Origin: Janthinobacterium sp.
GTDB lineage: Bacteria > Pseudomonadota > Gammaproteobacteria > Burkholderiales > Burkholderiaceae_D
Assembly: GCA_025356595.1 (NCBI GenBank)
Contig: JANXSQ010000011.1
Location: 1-54,494 of the forward strand
Direction of reading: 5' to 3'
DNA length: 54,494 nucleotides
This document shows positions 54,401-54,494 of this stretch, one piece after another. Under the pieces are notes generated by a model. It was not told the origin of the DNA. It saw only the letters and a program-made list of their open reading frames with translations, and did not search any database. The first letter of the stretch is position 1. The number at the start of each line of letters is the position of its first letter. The translations under genes and the position numbers were made by a program.

Positions 54401-54494
54401 ATGAGAAAGCCCTACGCCAGCGACATCAATCGAGAGAAGTTTGAAGAAATCCTGCCGGTGCTGCAAAGCGTGAGGAAGCGCACGAAGCCAACCA
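54401..54494 (+). CDS. IS5-family transposase, 5' fragment (continues beyond window)
   Basis: An open frame beginning MRKPYASDINREKFEEILPV at the ATG at 54401 matches the N-terminus of IS5-family (IS4-superfamily) transposases, which typically start M-R-K-x-Y-x-S-D-I. Only 31 codons are visible. The element's left end is probably in the preceding 50 bp, where CAGAACGTGTTCACAATC begins at about 54357. The inverted repeat cannot be confirmed because the right end is outside the window. Confidence 0.75.
   Translation, partial: MRKPYASDINREKFEEILPVLQSVRKRTKPT

Overview
The window is GC-rich, densely packed bacterial chromosome. Its gene content and order point to a betaproteobacterium of the Oxalobacteraceae type (Massilia, Duganella or Janthinobacterium-like): a rimP-nusA-infB-rbfA-truB-typA block, yhdP-nitrilase-tldD, tkt-gapA, a chemoreceptor whose signalling domain is typical of that family, and several large TonB-dependent receptors. 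The genus is inferred from gene style only. No rRNA, tRNA or CRISPR array was seen.

Layout. 1-1841: chemoreceptor cut by the window edge, whose cytoplasmic signalling domain is tandemly duplicated in frame. 2236-15115 (all minus strand): dusA, typA, truB, rbfA, infB, nusA, rimP, then rluB and scpB; this is an RNA-modification, translation-initiation and transcription-elongation block. Its main operon begins at a good promoter (12056-12084) followed by a leader containing an intrinsic terminator. 15487-17534: glucokinase and a DedA-rhodanese fusion. 17594-23177: a four-gene peptide-type ABC importer, divergent from a TonB-dependent receptor at 23787-26579; together they could form an outer-to-inner membrane uptake route. 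26664-27964: an AroG-type DAHP synthase preceded by a promoter, a phenylalanine-rich leader peptide and an intrinsic terminator, which is a textbook-shaped attenuator. 28067-34588: tldD, a nitrilase-family amidase and yhdP. 34783-38895 (plus strand): glnE, a small secreted Cache protein and a YoaK-type membrane protein.

38896-44105 is the most disturbed stretch: non-coding sequence, a complete IS30-family element, and a TonB-dependent receptor gene broken by a single in-frame TGA. 44106-48059 holds gapA and tkt (minus) and rsmE (plus). 48166-51243 is an Oar-like TonB receptor. 51596-52402 is a small Sel1-like secreted protein broken by a single in-frame TAG. 52661-54289 is a COG2509-type FAD dehydrogenase, and an IS5-family transposase begins at 54401 and runs off the window.

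The best leads for new biology are the phenylalanine leader/attenuator in front of aroG, the attenuator-like leader of the rimP-nusA-infB operon, and the double-signalling-domain chemoreceptor. Two separate single-codon nonsense mutations lie within 10 kb and should be checked against raw reads.
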